From contig NC_134173.1 in assembly GCF_964188355.1 (NCBI RefSeq), positions 8,075,291-8,139,290 of the forward strand: a DNA stretch of 64,000 bases, in the 5' to 3' direction. A program made the position numbers and the translations under genes. Source of the DNA: Buteo buteo. Its lineage: Eukaryota > Chordata > Aves > Accipitriformes > Accipitridae. Position 1 is the stretch's first letter, and the number at the start of each line of letters is the position of its first letter. The notes beneath the pieces are model-generated. The model had not been told where the DNA came from and made no database searches. It saw nothing but the letters and a program-made list of their open reading frames with translations. Positions 24,746-39,179 of the stretch are shown piece after piece.

Positions 24746-27700
24746 AAGATGTTACTTCCTATCTTTTGTAATTGGCAAAGTTTGTTTTCAAAGTTGCTCC
24801 ACAAAACATTATTAAGGACAGGGGACTAACCCTGTTCACGTATTTATGTACAAGGTCTTGTGTACTCTGGCACTAAAATGTTTCTGGCTCCTCCAGAGAA
24901 CAGGTTAAAACATTCAATTTCAATGCAGTTTTATTTGTATTTAATTCTTACTTTTGTCTGCTTTTATTGATATGACAGTTGACTAAAACCTAATCTCAGG
25001 GTTTTAAAATCACCTCTCCAACTGCTTATTCTATATGGATCTAGAACCAGCACCATTTTGAGAGTATCACTGACTATGTGGTGCCCCAGAAAAAAAACTA
25101 AGAAATGTTTACTCTTAAGCCGGCACAATGACATAGAATAGGAAGTGGGTAATTGGATTCCTATGACTTGTTATTGTTTTACCATTAGGGTTTTTTATTT
25201 TACGCAGAGATTTTCAGAAAAGGTTTAAAGTCATATACGCTTATTCATTCCTTTGAATTATATATGACATAATAAATCAGGGAAAGACCTCAAGCTTAGA
25301 AAAGGGGAAGAGAATTATTGAGCTGTATTTAACTATAGCAAGACATACAGCAAGCTATATAGCTGATGTGGAAAACTAAGGATTGGCAGTGGTGTGTCAC
25401 TGACATTGACAGATAATAAATGTAAGTAGACTTGCTATGTTTAAAGTTTTGTTTCATTTGCTTCACGAAGATAGAATTGGACTCCAAACATTTTCTATTT
25501 GTTATTCTTTATCACAATTATATGCCATCAAGTTTGCACTAAAAGTCATATTTACAAAATACTACAAATTAGCTACTTACCAAGAATTTATCTGCTTTTA
25601 TAAAAAACAAAACAAAACAACCACCTTTTTATACTAAAATACATGACTGGAAATCTAATGAGGCTATAAATACCCTGTGAACATCTTTTTTTTTTTTTTT
25701 TTTTTTTCCCCCACTGCAATTGAAAGAGTCTTTCTACTTTGTATTATAGAATTTTGTTGTTTGCTAATCCCAGATTCATGGACTTGAACTCTCTCTCAGA
25801 GATGTTTACATAATTCAGAAATACAGACTGATGTAACTTGAGTAATTTGCACCAGAGAAAGTTAGTCAGTACAACACAGGAGAAAGAAGTATCTAACTCA
25901 AAAATCATTCACTTGCCAAGGTTTGGTCAGACCTTACACTCATTCACTGGTATTTTCTCCAGCTCTGCCTCATAGGTGCTAATCTGTGAAACTTTCAAAC
26001 CGTTATTTCTCAGTTGCATAAATTTCATTGCCAGAAAGCTTTTTAGTTTGAAATTTGCGCCTTTTAGTTGTGTCTGAATAGAGGAAAAATAAAAGGAAGT
26101 AAAATATTTGTAATGTAAACCCCAAACAGCAAAAGTAGTACTAATAAAAATAAGTTGAAGTTGAATTTGAGTGTGCATGTTTTTTTTAAAGACACTCCTT
26201 CCTCTTTGGTTTGCTGTATAGGGACTTCTTTATATGAATTTGTGATATATACTTGGGAAGAGCTCCTCTTCCCATCTTTTACAGGTAAATTATATAACTA
26301 GTTTCAGTACAAGTTTGTAATAAACAATGGCAGACATTTGCAGAGTGAGCTCCACTAGGTTAAGGAAAATTAATTCAGGTAAGCACCTGAAAACTACAAA
26401 TGCCTTTGAAACATCTCTTGAGATTGTACGTTTTTAGAGCTAACTTCCACTTCAGTGGGATGAAGCCTTTGCTGTCCACACAACAGAAGTACCTCTTAGT
26501 TACAGTGGACCCCAATGCAGAAGATTCCTCATTTCTACTGATGAGCAAAACAAAGTGATGTCAAAGCGGGCATGATCTGCCAGGCATCGGGCAACTAAGA
26601 GGAGGTACACAGTATCTGCAAGGGGAGTAGACTTGTTGCTTCTCTTCAAGGTGACAACCACTTGTACTCGACTAAATGTTCACTTGCCAAACTTCTGGGA
26701 CCCTCCTGCCCAGCTCAGAGACTCAATACACACAGGAAATCAATTTGTGCCTCATCAATGTAGCTGTGAGGTTACAGGTCAGGATTTGCCTCCCAATATG
26801 TTAATGCTACAATAAGAAATTACAGTAGTATTGTATATCACCTAAAGACAAAATCTCCTTTACTATGCCAACAAAACCGTCAGCTACTGAGAACCTTAGC
26901 TTAACTGCTGAAATTAATCTCTTTATAACTAATAGAAGTCAGAGGGGACTTTACCATTGGATTTCCATTCACTTACACAACCTGCACGCAGGGTGAATAA
27001 CAGAGAAAAATAAAATATTGTAGCATTTCTAAAGGGAATGACTGCAACAGAAGACCAGCTTTAAGCATGAAGGAAAACCTTTTGCAAGTAGAAAGCATGG
27101 TACGAAACAGGTTGAGTTAATACTGTTTTTGCTGTTTTTCTGCCTTGTCTCTCAATCTTAAGTCAGCTGAGCAGCAGCTTTCTTAGTGGGAAAAAACAGG
27201 AGGAGGTCAGGCGGAATGACCTCCCTATTTTGTCTCCCAGTGGCCTGCCTCCCATTTACTACACCTTTTGACATCCTTAAGTAGATATCTCTTTAAGTGT
27301 TCAGTCAGTAAAACAAACTGAAACGAAAGCAAAGGAAAGGGGGATGGGGAAAGGAGTATACACTGTAGGGCTCAGATTGAATATAAGGCATGCACAACCC
27401 ATAATTGCTGTATTTTCCTTCTTCAGTCACAGATCAAAAATAGTCTATTATTGCAGGTATTCAAAAAATACTAATTTACAGTCTGCTACTAAGCTACTAC
27501 TGTTTTCAAACTGTGTCATTGAGTGTCACTTGGGAGAAATAGGCCATATTCTAAAATAAGCTCCGGAGTTACATTTCATGGACTCTATTCAGATTTGCTA
27601 ACTAAGCAGCAGTATTTTGGAAGTTATTAAAATTAACTTGACTAATGAACGAAGAGTGAGGAATGTTGGTGTGTTCTGTACTTAATGATTCCATGCAATG

Positions 27701-29990
27701 CATATATGGGAAATCAATTCATTGAGTAGTTGTGGTGGAACATATGTGAGATGTGTGATAATGGGATCTATGGCTTGGAGAATATTATTTCAAGACTGTT
27801 GTGGAAAAGTTCCAGATGTTCCACAAAACTTTTAAGAGCTTTTTTCAATTTGTAAATTACACATTTCCCATCTCTTGCCATTATCCATTAATTAGCCAGT
27901 TTAAATATTATGCTATGAAAAGAAATTCTTAAATAAATATCAGATGCAACCCATGCACTTTAAATAATCAGGAACATAAATTTCAACATCCTTTACTGGT
28001 TGGATATACCTGTTTTCATCTATAATCCCTAAAAAAGAAAGCTGAAAGATGTGGTAGGGATTTAAGACTGCAATCGTTGGTAAAGCACTTTACAAGAAAA
28101 TGGATTTAAAAGATTCAAACAGGACTATAAGCCATGCTCAACATATCAAAAAGCTGGTGAGTTTTTAGTTTTTCAGAATTCTTATTCATTTCTTCTCTGA
28201 TTGTCACAGTGCTAAAGCTGATCTAAAGTTCTTATGTTAATCAGTTCATTTCAACATCCATAAAAACTAGAAGCTTCAAGTACACAAAATTTTTCATGAA
28301 AGAGTAAGGATTTTAGGAAGATCAGACTCATATAGCTGTAATTGGGTACATCTCTTTCTTTCAAGTTTAATTCATTTGAATTACATTCTTTTTTTAAAAT
28401 TTGAAAAATGATATTGTCTTTCATTATCTTTTTCTGAATCTCACTGTGCAGCTCCCCACCCTGCACATGTTAAAGCAACTTCCCAAGCAGAAAAACTACT
28501 TTTTTCCAGTAATTTTTTATTCATTTTAATACAAATCAATCCCTACTCAGAAAAAAATTCTTGGTAAACAAATTATTATGCTATTGTTTTAATCAGTGAA
28601 ATGTGTTATATTCTATTGCTGCACATACTGCCTGGTTTATGAAAGTCAAACTAGGTATTAGTACTGGGTCAGATGAAAGAAAAAGGAAAGTATTAAGAAA
28701 TCAATTTTTGTCAGTAAGGTGAGCAAATATGAATGAAATACAGAGATAACTGGCTTCAGATGTGCTAATAGCAAAAGAATTCAGAAAAAGTCAACATCAA
28801 TGATATATTTAAAGAAGTAACCAATTCACATCCCAGAGATCTCCTAAAACAAGTGTTAGAACATGGCACTGGCATGTACTGGGAGAAGGCAAGGCATATT
28901 GCAGACCTGAAGACTCTGTTTCCTTTGAAATTAAATCTCCTAATAACAATTAATGGGACAAAAGATCCTACCTGGATCTGGACAAAACATTTTAACAAAC
29001 TTTATTTTTTTCGGAAATACACTTCTTTGGCAAAGCCAAGCATTTCTGCAATGACACATGTATTTATTTATAAAGCCTTTGATGGGCTTTGTGGTTAATC
29101 TGTATGTTTTAAAACTATCTTTTTTAGGGAAAACACAGGATTTTTGTTTATTCCATGAAACCAAGCAGGTGCATCAGCATAATGCTGCTCACCTATTAAG
29201 GCCTTCCAAAAGGAAAGGTTTTTTATCTCGGAATTGACACTGTGATGACACGGCTTCTGAAGTGAGGTTATTCAGGATCCCACGTGCAGGCAGATGGAGC
29301 CCAGGACAGCCCTTCCATATGCAAACATTCCTCTAGAAGCAAAGGCATTGCATTCTCATGGTTAGGCAACCTGACAGCAGTCCCTGTCTATTCACCAGAA
29401 GATTCTTTCTCTTAGATATCTCCTTTTTGGAGTAAGGTGGAAGAATGGAAGAATCAGCCTCTGCATACCTAAAAACTGTGTATGAAATTCTGAAATTTTA
29501 GAGCACGCTATCGAAAATATGATGACAGGATACATAGTCCAGATACTGCAGATAAAACCATCCCCAAAGTATTTAAAATCCTTTTTATTAGGAACTGCCT
29601 TCCACTTTAGTTGTATTAAAAGAGTACATTTAAGTTATGTTCACTTTTTAAACTTTTGATGATGATCTGATCATCATTTTTTTTATTTTTTTGTCTGCAT
29701 TTGACAAATGAAATTTCTTTGCATATTTAGGCAATTCTGTTGCACATCTTAAGAAATGCCCTGTTTTCTTCTATAAGTAATTATTTTAAGATTAGTTTAC
29801 ATAAAGGAGATGCTAGTAACATATTTTTCTCTTCAGTGGTTAACACATTTCTTAAACTGGCCTTCTGAACTTGCCATTTTCTCTTCAAAATGTGCCATTA
29901 ATTCCTATTAGGGAGCTACTAGTAAAGAAAATTGCATGTTAACTTTTATCAATCTGTATGAATAAATGTTAACCATTCTCAGTTAAAAGC
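24746..29990. other. Non-coding stretch, no gene recognised
   Basis: AT-rich DNA with chance frames of up to about 83 codons. It holds a 23-T run at 25,686-25,708. No exon, RNA or interspersed repeat was recognised. Confidence 0.55.
25686..25708. repeat. Poly(T) run, 23 T
   Basis: An uninterrupted run followed by a short C run. No retroposed unit could be recognised on its minus-strand upstream side. Confidence 0.85.
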
Positions 29991-29999
29991 TCTCCTTTT

Positions 30000-31300
30000 A
30001 GCTCCACTCAAGTGAAAACACCTAAAGCAGTGCACACGTTGGCAAATCATTCAGAAGATTAATGCACTTAGGCCTGTACAAAGAGTCAGAGATGTGTATT
30101 AGCATTATAGATTTTAATTTGAAATGATGTCAGTCTTTTCTCAGCTGCATTGTAGTGCAAGGACTGCCATCTGCTTATAATAATGAATCTGACAATCCAC
30201 GTAAATGTGATTTGCTGCTCCTTTTGCCAACATAATGGCCTGGATATTGATCCTAATGGTGGAGCAGTTGCTGCCATTTCATTCAATAGAAGTGGGAGGA
30301 CAGGGTGCAAGAGTGAAATTTCCAGGACTTCTGCTGGAATGACAGCTAAGAACAGAGCTGTGGGTTTTTCAGTATGAGAGGGGATGTGGATATTCCTCAT
30401 TCTCAGTTTTCTCCTGGAACGAACCATAGAAAAAATCAAACAAACAAAAGTAAAAGTGAGTATCTGTAAGGAAAAGGAGCTCACAACAAGAAAGAGATAA
30501 AACAACCCTCTCCCCCCCCACAGCTGCTCATTTTTTGCTCCTGTTGTTGACAACAATCGAGATGGTAATGGCAGTGGGGGGAGTGTTGTAGTAGTCTCCA
30601 CATTGTAAGGCAAGTTTGGATCCTGGCAGGGACTTTTCTCTGCGCTGCGAGAAATGAGATGTCTGAGGTGCAGCGTTTTATATGTCTCTGTAATTTCTTC
30701 ACGAGCACTTACACCCTTGAAGAAAGGCACTCGATGGCAAAAGCTAAGTGCCATTTAGAAGTCACAGATCTTAGAGGGAAACTTCTCTCCAGCTAATAGT
30801 AAACGCAGGCATTTCAGGCCTGCTGGTTTTATCACCGCAGTGCAGAATTGCAAGTGTCCCTCAGGATGGTTTTCCTCCAGGAAATGGAACCCAGTTTCCC
30901 GGGAAGTGCTCAGACTCCGAGCTGTCTAGAAGAGAGACGAGGGGCTATTTCCCTAAGCTACAACAATTATTATGTCTAAGTTGATTCTAACTCCACTGTT
31001 AATGTGATTTGTGCGGGGCCCGACAGTATTACAGTACCTTTATAAGAGGGTGCACGGCTGTTTCCATGACAGCCAGAAGAGGTAGGGATGGAAAATGCCA
31101 TTTGAGATAGCTCAGAAGTGTTTGATTGGTACAAGACATAAGGTCAGCAGCTTTAAGGAGTAAACTCCTGTAACACTCAAGCTGATTTTCTTTAAAAAGT
31201 GGAGTTCACAAGCATTGGCATGTTAATTATTAATAGATTTTAACCAAAGCAGTTAAAAGATAAAGATGCTGTTAATTTTACCTCAGCCAGTTCCTGGACC
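30000..31300. promoter_or_regulatory. Candidate cluster of conserved non-coding elements
   Basis: About 1.3 kb of information-rich sequence between simple AT-rich flanks. Visible motifs include E-boxes CAGCTG (30,142-30,147) and CATCTG (30,168-30,173), a homeodomain-type TTAATTATTAAT (31,223-31,234) and a GATA core in AGATAAAG (31,258-31,265). The segment about 30,235-30,320 weakly resembles the 'ccattgacttcaatggg' type end of old amniote repeats and might be a co-opted repeat. The block also contains the longest non-repeat open frame of the window (222 codons, minus strand, 30,086-30,754). Whether the signal is regulatory, coding or both cannot be settled here; I favour regulatory. Confidence 0.3.
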
Positions 31301-34300
31301 AGGCAGTGTGACCTCAGTGACTGAAATACTAATCTCCGTGGCTATTTGAAGTGGTTGCTCACACCTACACTCAAATTTTACAGCATACCAAAGAGCGATA
31401 TATGAAGCAGCTTATATATAAATCCATTCCATAAGTGTTCCTTTACTTTGAACAGCTTTAACTGCCGATTTTTCAACTTTCATTTCTAACCTTGTAGATT
31501 GTTATATTTATAAACGGAACAGACACTGCCCATTTCAAGATATCCCCAACAATCCATCATCTTCATGTCATTTGATCTCCTAGGACTAGAATTTTGAAAA
31601 AGTGTTCTCAAAGTGTAAAACTACCTACAAGTAAGAGCTGCAGCATGCATGTAAAATTTCTGTATTATTCTATCAACACTAACGACACAGCCTCGATTTA
31701 ATATACTACATCCTAGAAAACCTTGCATCCTCTGCCCTACTTGAAGGAACAGGCGTTTATTGTTTATTTCCCAGAGAAGAGTGCAGCAGTGAGCAAAAGC
31801 CCAGTAAGAGGCAGAGAACCTACACAGAAAGGGAGGGTATGAAAGAAATAGAATAAAAGAAGAAAAAAAAAATCCCAAACCCATATCCAACAAGCTAACG
31901 TAAACAGCATAAAAATTTACCAAATCAGCACAAAACGTATTCTTCTGTCGTTTATCCGATGATTGGTGATAATGAAAAACACCAGTGATACTCAGTTGAC
32001 AGTCAGAAAATCCCACCTGCCCTGAGGCAAGTAGGCAAACAGAATTTGGCACAACCATAGAAAGGCATTTTTCTCAGATACTTATATAAAATTGAGGTGA
32101 CTTAGTACTAATGACAGGCTCTTGTGTGACTGACACAGTACATCTCAAACTGAAACACATCTCAGAACGGGGGAGAAAATTGTTCTCTCATCTTCCCTCC
32201 TATTATTCCCCTCCAGTGTTTCTGCTCAGGTAGCAGCAGACAAGCACCTCTAACACAGGCCCTTAGGTCTGATGCCCAGTCCCCTCACTTAAGTGAACCT
32301 TCATTTCTCTACGCTGAAGACCTGCTTTCCCACAGGTGTTCCCCTGTGGGCTCTTCTTAGAACTGCATTGCCACTAGTTTTCTTTTTCTGAGAGGGAAGG
32401 TCAGGTTAAAAAAAAAAAAGAAAAAGAAAAAAAAAAGTTAAAATTAATATGACTCCAGAATTTCCCTGTGTGGAAATCATTAGGTAAAACCTGTTTGCAA
32501 TCAGAGTGGATGCTTTTAGAGGATGTGTGTTGGATCTGGATGTCTTCTACCCTTTTTGGTTATTACCTGTTAGCCATATTTCACTACTGTTTAAGCTACT
32601 ATCAGCTATCCAGTACAGCTATCCAGACGCATATCTTTTATTTTGATTCATCCTTCATAGGAAGAAGAGCAACCATTTTGGTTAGGTACAAACCAGTAGG
32701 AAGAAAACTTGTGTTCCAGTTCCAGTTTATGAGGCTGTTCGTGTGTAAGCTGCAGAATGTCATGACTATCTTTTTCGTATCTCAATAAAACTGCTTTAGT
32801 AGGCACACTTTTCTGGGAAAGACGAAGACCATTAAAATTGAAATGAACGTCTTTAAATCTGATGAAATACTTCTATTACTTTGGACATCTATATATTTTC
32901 TTTCAGATTACAGCAATAATGTTTGTATATGCATGTGCACGTATATAAATAAATAAATAAATAAATAATCAATATATGTAGCCTACCCATATAGCAGATG
33001 TTCATTTATAGCTTGGGCATATACCTCAAACTAGATAATCCAACTTCAGGAAAGAACACTGCGAAAATTGTTTGCATGGTGACAAACACAAAAAACTTCT
33101 TCACGGATTGCCAAATCTTTATTTCAGTCTGAAAGGAAATATTATTAGAGAAAGAATAAATGTTCAGCTGGGACTGGAACAAGTACATCTGTGCAAATAC
33201 AATAAGTGCAAATGATGTGCAGCTCTTAATATGAAGGTACCCTACCAAATCTCTCCCAGATGACAAGTGAATGTAGATCCACAGCAGCACATTGTCCACA
33301 CTGAAGCAATACCCATAAGCATCCACATTTCTCAAACTTACTGTTTCGGGCAGCATCAGCATCATGTCCTTCTGAATTTTTTTCTGAGAAGTGGAAGAAC
33401 ACCAAAAGACGTAGAATACTATCCTGCAAGTTAAAGCAGAAACGCAGATTTTCTACGTAAGGTTGAGCAGAAGGGGGTCTGGACCTGTGTCAGCCCTGAA
33501 CTCTGCCAGCAGTCCCCTAAGGGGCCACAACAGAACAGACTTCATTTGTCTGACAAGAAAGGACTTCGTTTTGGAGAGACCTTTCAAGGCTTCTGTCCAG
33601 GAGAGTTACGGAAAAAAATTAGTACATTCTTCATTTGTAACTGGCATTTTTTGTGAAACATCAGTAAATATGCAGTGTATGATTATACCTCCCAGACCAT
33701 CTCATCCAAACCTTGCCTCTCTTCTTCGAATTAACAATACTGCCTTTTTAGTAATCACAGTTAAAAACACTGACTGGGAAGAGCCCATTTTTGAGTTTAC
33801 AAGTATAAGAAGCCAAGAAAGTCTTTCTGCAGGAAAAAGAAGGAAAAAAAAATGTTTGTCAATGTTTCTTAATCAGCAGAAAGGGAGCAGCTGTCAGCCT
33901 GCCGGAATTCAGAATTTAGATGAGCTGTGAGGCCACACTTCTGCTACCCCGCATCTGGTTTGGAAACAAAGAACAACCTGTCTTTGGTTGCTCTCATCTT
34001 GTAAGTACAACTACCGCGTAGGTAATTAACACTCCATGATAAAGGCTTGGTTTTGCATATCTTCATTTCTACTGACTCTTCCACAGTGTAATTCTTCTTC
34101 CCACTTGCAATTAAAACAAAGGCTATGCAGAGGAGAGGAAACCTGAACTTTTTCTGATGTTGAGGTGAAGTGAGGTAAATTTACTTTTTTGGTTCATTTC
34201 CTGGAGAACACACCATGGTATACAATACTTCAAATGTATTTTTTAATTTTATCCTTAAAAAAAGAAGAGTGCTCCTTTCCTCCCTCCCTCTCTAAAATGT

Positions 34301-37300
34301 TGAGACATTAACTTTCTTTGTGAAGTACATAATAACTAATAGCAGTCTTTTTAAGACATCCTTCAAAAACAAGAGGTCTTGGAATATATTGGTGCTATAC
34401 AGTGAGAGCAGTTCTATTCGCTCGCTGTTGTATATAACATGAGTTCCGTTGTGCTGTCTATAAACTGATGAATAGAGATTCACCTCCACAGGGGAATGAG
34501 ATTTCTGCTCTCTGCTCCCCATTCCACCTACAACGAAGTCCAGGCACAGAAGTCACTCAGCACCGCTGCCTACAGGCCCTGCGGTGAATACTGGCCTTCA
34601 TGGACAGCAAACAGATGGAGGGGACAGACTCTTGTCCTCCTCCCTAGTTCGAACATCACATAGGGTCAAGACAACCTGATTCTCTATGGTTTCGGCCCAT
34701 GAACTCATTCTATGGACCATGGATTTTTGAAAGTTTGTTAAAACCAAAGTTGCAGCAGGAAGGACATATTAAGGTAACACTGTCCGTAAGATAAAGAAAA
34801 AAAAATTCGTAAAACTGGGATTGTTTATTTTAACACTCCTGATTGATTGGTTTTTTTCCTCTGTGATTTTAGGAAGTGAACCCAAGTACGGAGGCATCTT
34901 ACAATCTTGTAAAGTGCTTCTTAACTCCTACTAAGGAGACTTTGTTTATGCATTTTCACATAAAAATGCTTAGAAAAAGAAAAAAAATCTTAGTGAGTCA
35001 GCTAATCAAAGTTTCCCAGTTATGTCTTTGGTTTTTCTTCAGTTTTAGTTTTTCACAGTCCTTTTCTGCTTAACTGTCAAGTGAAAGATAAGGCTGTCAT
35101 ACTGTCTGAGTAACAAAAGAAATACAATTTTCCTACACTAAAGTGTACTGGCCTTGTGCCACTGTTAAAATTAAATTTGCCCAATACCAGTTAGCTGCAG
35201 CAAACATTTTTATGGCAATAGTTGGCAAAGAGAAGAGAGATTTCTGGGGGTTTTTTTGCCGCTCCATTTCTCTGAAACAATGGCAAGAATTGACATTGTC
35301 TATTCAGTGTAGAAGACAGGCTGTCAAGTAAAGCAAGACAAATGTGATGTCCTGACTGATTATTTCCTTAGATACTAAATCAATGAGCTTATTATCACAG
35401 CAATTACATTACTAATGTAAACAGATGCTATGTGTAGACAACTGGTTAACAATAAGGTAGGCAGAGTGTACTATTTTTTTTCTCTTACACAAAAAATTAT
35501 TTGAAGCATGATATATTATAAATAACATTCCATTTTCAGTTCAGATACATCAGTTAACTGAATATATGCTGTATCACATGATTTGAAATGTAGGAGAGAT
35601 ATACTGTAAAGGCATAGTCATTTTTCACACAATTAAAGTTGAACTTGTGTAATCTTTATTATTACCAGCATTAATGTTCTTGTCTATATCAATCTGTAAT
35701 AAAATTCAGGGATTCTGAATTTAAAAAAGCAACACTACAGTTCTGCCCACAAATTAACTCTGCCAATTTAGTCTCAGCGCAACTTGTTATGTAGTTTATA
35801 ATGAAATTAAAGAAAAAAAGCAATATCCTGTACAATGGCTAAAATTATTTTCACATAGATCAACTTGAACTTCCAGTCTATTCTTCTATTTCATTAATAG
35901 TTATCTCTAAGTTTCTAAACCCTTCTAAGTTCTGGTCATTGTATATGGACTTCAGAGAAATCTGGTGTACATAAAATAAATCATTATAAATATAGCAGCA
36001 TTTATAATGCTATGTCTTTATAGTAGAAGGTAGTTCCTTCCTATAAAACAATTCAATCAGCTCCTAAGCTTCCTGAATACAGCTGTGTATTCAGTGTATA
36101 TATATACTATTCAGCCAAAAAAGTAATGGGGAATCAGAGTAAATTGGTATGTGAGTTCTGTAAGAAAGGACCATTAACCAGTATTTGACCTGATGGCAGG
36201 ATACTTCTACACTATACTGTGGTCTTTTAATTTGAAGGAGTCTAGCAAGTACTAATAATGAAGATAAGGAGCTAGTCTAGATGTAACAGAGATCGTGTCA
36301 GAAAACAATTTGTCAGAAAACATTGTTTCACCAAGTGCAAAACTTTTCATGGGAATGCTGAGCACTTCACAGAGCCCTCGCCACAGAGAATTTTGACTCC
36401 ACTGAATGCAGACAGTGAGAAACTTCAGAAATATTTTGTTTCCCAAATTAGATTAAAAACAAATGGCAGATAAAAAATTCCTGCAATTTCTCTTTTCATC
36501 ACTGTTACTGAATATATGACAATGAAAGAAGCAGTCATATTTCTCCCTACTCTCCTATAGAAAGAATTTTCACGGAAATTTTCCTGCTCATCATCATGTT
36601 AAATTAAAAAAACCAGTTATTTTCTAAGGCATTTTCGAAGCAGCAAGATCTTTTCTAAGCCATTTAGGAAGCCTCTTTAGGAAAACTGCACTGTTTTGTG
36701 TACTTTGTGTTCTACAAAACGCTGAGTACTAACTGAAAGTAACCAAAAAAGAAACATTTCCCCAAAGGTCTAGGTTAAGTAAACTATGAGTTTGAACAGC
36801 AAAAAATGAGCTAAAAGTTCTTACCCCCAGTTTTAGCCATGGGACATTTTAATCTGTGCATATTGCAAGAATTTATTTTCATGAGATCTTGCAATGTTCT
36901 AACATGGTTGGAAGGAGATCACTTAAGATATTTGCCTTCTACAAATCCATTATATAGATGTACACGTGTACCAACAACCTCAAAGTGCCTTTTGCTGGTC
37001 TCACGCCTGATTCTGTACCACTGGAGAGAGAAGTACTGGCACTACTGCATCACTGAAGAGTGGGTGCAGGATTAACCTCTTAGCAACAACACACTCGATA
37101 ACCCATTCACAGGCAGCATATGATTTTTACTCTTGTCAACAAACTGTCAAAATATATTTTCCCTGGAAAACAGTCAAAACCATTTTTCCTGTGTGGAGCC
37201 TGATTTCCATGACAGATATCGGCCCTAGCTACTTATAGTCATATGTATATTTTGTGTTAAATGTATCATCTGGCATTTTTCATTCAGAAATAAACCATTT

Positions 37301-39175
37301 CTGTTAAATTTTTAAAAATCTTTCTTTAAGAAAACATAGAGGTCAAGTGGAAAATGTTGATGTGTGAAAGACACCAAGGGTAAATTACAATCTTATTATG
37401 GAATATCTAATACAAAAAAAAAAAAAAAGCCGTAAGTTGACAAATAAGGAAAATGAGAAACGTACTTATTTTCAGTAGTAAAAAACCCTAACACCTGGTT
37501 GCACCTTTGAAAACATCAGGGAAGTTTCAGGTGAAAGACTGTATCAAAGGTTAGTCAGAGACCACTCACAATTAAAGAAAAAATAATTTGTAGAAGTTCA
37601 AAATTCATGAAGACTTCTTTATGCAATAAATAATCTTCTACAATGTAATTTGCATTTATTACATGTGGCAGATACATTGCAGTTATATCTATTTTAATAT
37701 CTGTTAGCTTTGGTACACAGTATTCGTCTCTGTCTTCAGAGAATTTCTCTCCCTCCCTCCTGCAAAATTTAATTCTGTCGCTTTTGAAACACTAGAACAA
37801 AATGGCTCCTTTTTAAAGATAATTGTTGATGAAAAATAATATGTCTTTGTTTAAAACCACAAACTACGCATATTATTAGTTATGGTTTCTGTTCTTTGTG
37901 ACTGAATACCTCACTGGCTTTCCATATACTGGTTTCTACTGCTGGGATGCACTGCTGATCCAAAACACATACAAGGAAGATGAGAGAGCATTCAATTCCT
38001 CAGTTTACTCAGAAAATAATGATAAGTTTGGCTCAGATTACTAGGGAAATATTGTTGCAATATTTAGCTGCCACCTTGTTTTAAAATTAAGTGTAATCTG
38101 AAATCTTGGGGAGGGGGGATGGAGGGGTCAAACTCATGCTCTCTCTTTTCTGGCATTTTTGAAGTCTTGAGAAAAATGTTCTGGACGTGAGTCTTCCATT
38201 TAACGTAAGAAACATTGTTTTCAAGAAGAAATGTTAGTCAGTATTCCAGCTTTCCTCATGCATATTTCAGGATCCATTAATTTCTGATATTATTATTATT
38301 ATATAGGATACTATATGCTGTAGCTTCATAACTTCAATGTTATTACAAGAGGGATAAATTATTCCATAAGAACAAACTGAGACCAAGGAGTTTTGCCATA
38401 TTCTAGCACATGTGGAATCTCTGTTGCTGTGTTTTCGTAATATATATTCATTTTACTAATTGTACGCAGCAGCATCTTTATAGTAAAAATATTAAAACAA
38501 AAAGAAACCCAATCATTTTAAAAACCCATCATTTTTACACCTCTCAAAAAAGATATCATATTTTACAGACATAGCTGACTAATATTTTTAAAGAAATGGC
38601 AGTATTTATTTATTACTTCTATCAGTGGTTAATAAATAAGATAAAGGTTTTAGTTTTGTGGTTTTAATTTCTTTTAAAATCATGTATTATTACATTGGAC
38701 GTAATAAATCAAATGGTTTGCTATCTCATCCACTATCCAAGCGTTTCTATTGATCGGTGATGAATGAGTCCCCAAATTGCCTACTGTGTGCTCTATTCAT
38801 GCACACTGGAATGCTTGTTTTAGCTACGCTTATTGTGAGACTGAAAAAAAAAAAAAAAAAGACAGCAAAGCTGCAGGTGTGGGAAAATTAAGAAGCTTTG
38901 CCAAGGAAGGTCAGAACCTTGGATGTGCTGAACAGCTCTAAAATACTCTTAGAGATTGACTTAAGGTGTGAGACATCTGCCTTTCATTTTCTTACTGTAT
39001 CTTAACTCAGACAATTGCGAATCAAAAACTAGAGGTCTTTTTAAAGTTGGATCACATACTGAAGAACAAAAGGAAATCTTAAAGTTGGCTCAGGCAACAG
39101 TGGTAATCATATAGAAAGGGGATATTCTTTCCTTTCTCGCCTTTCATTGTATATATGCTACTCAACAATGTATTT
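31301..39175. other. Non-coding stretch, no gene recognised
   Basis: Chance frames include 31,621-32,058 (minus, 145 codons), 32,468-32,788 (plus, 106), 33,006-33,365 (minus, 119) and 33,463-33,930 (plus, 155, first codon TTG not ATG). None shows a domain I know. Simple repeats are an A-rich tract (about 32,409-32,438), an AAAT microsatellite (32,945-32,969), a TTA tract (about 38,289-38,301) and A runs at 37,414-37,428 and 38,844-38,860. Confidence 0.5.
32945..32969. repeat. (AAAT)n microsatellite
   Basis: About six AAAT units in tandem, ending in AATC. A tetranucleotide microsatellite of this length may vary in copy number between individuals. Confidence 0.9.
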
Positions 39176-39179
39176 ATAA

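Noticed and set aside
31621..32058. 145-codon minus-strand open frame with hydrophobic stretch
   Set aside because: No recognisable family. The hydrophobicity follows from T-rich codons in AT-rich DNA.
33463..33930. 155-codon plus-strand open frame
   Set aside because: Its first codon is TTG, no domain or repeated pattern is visible, and it lacks recognisable splice or promoter context. It is probably chance.
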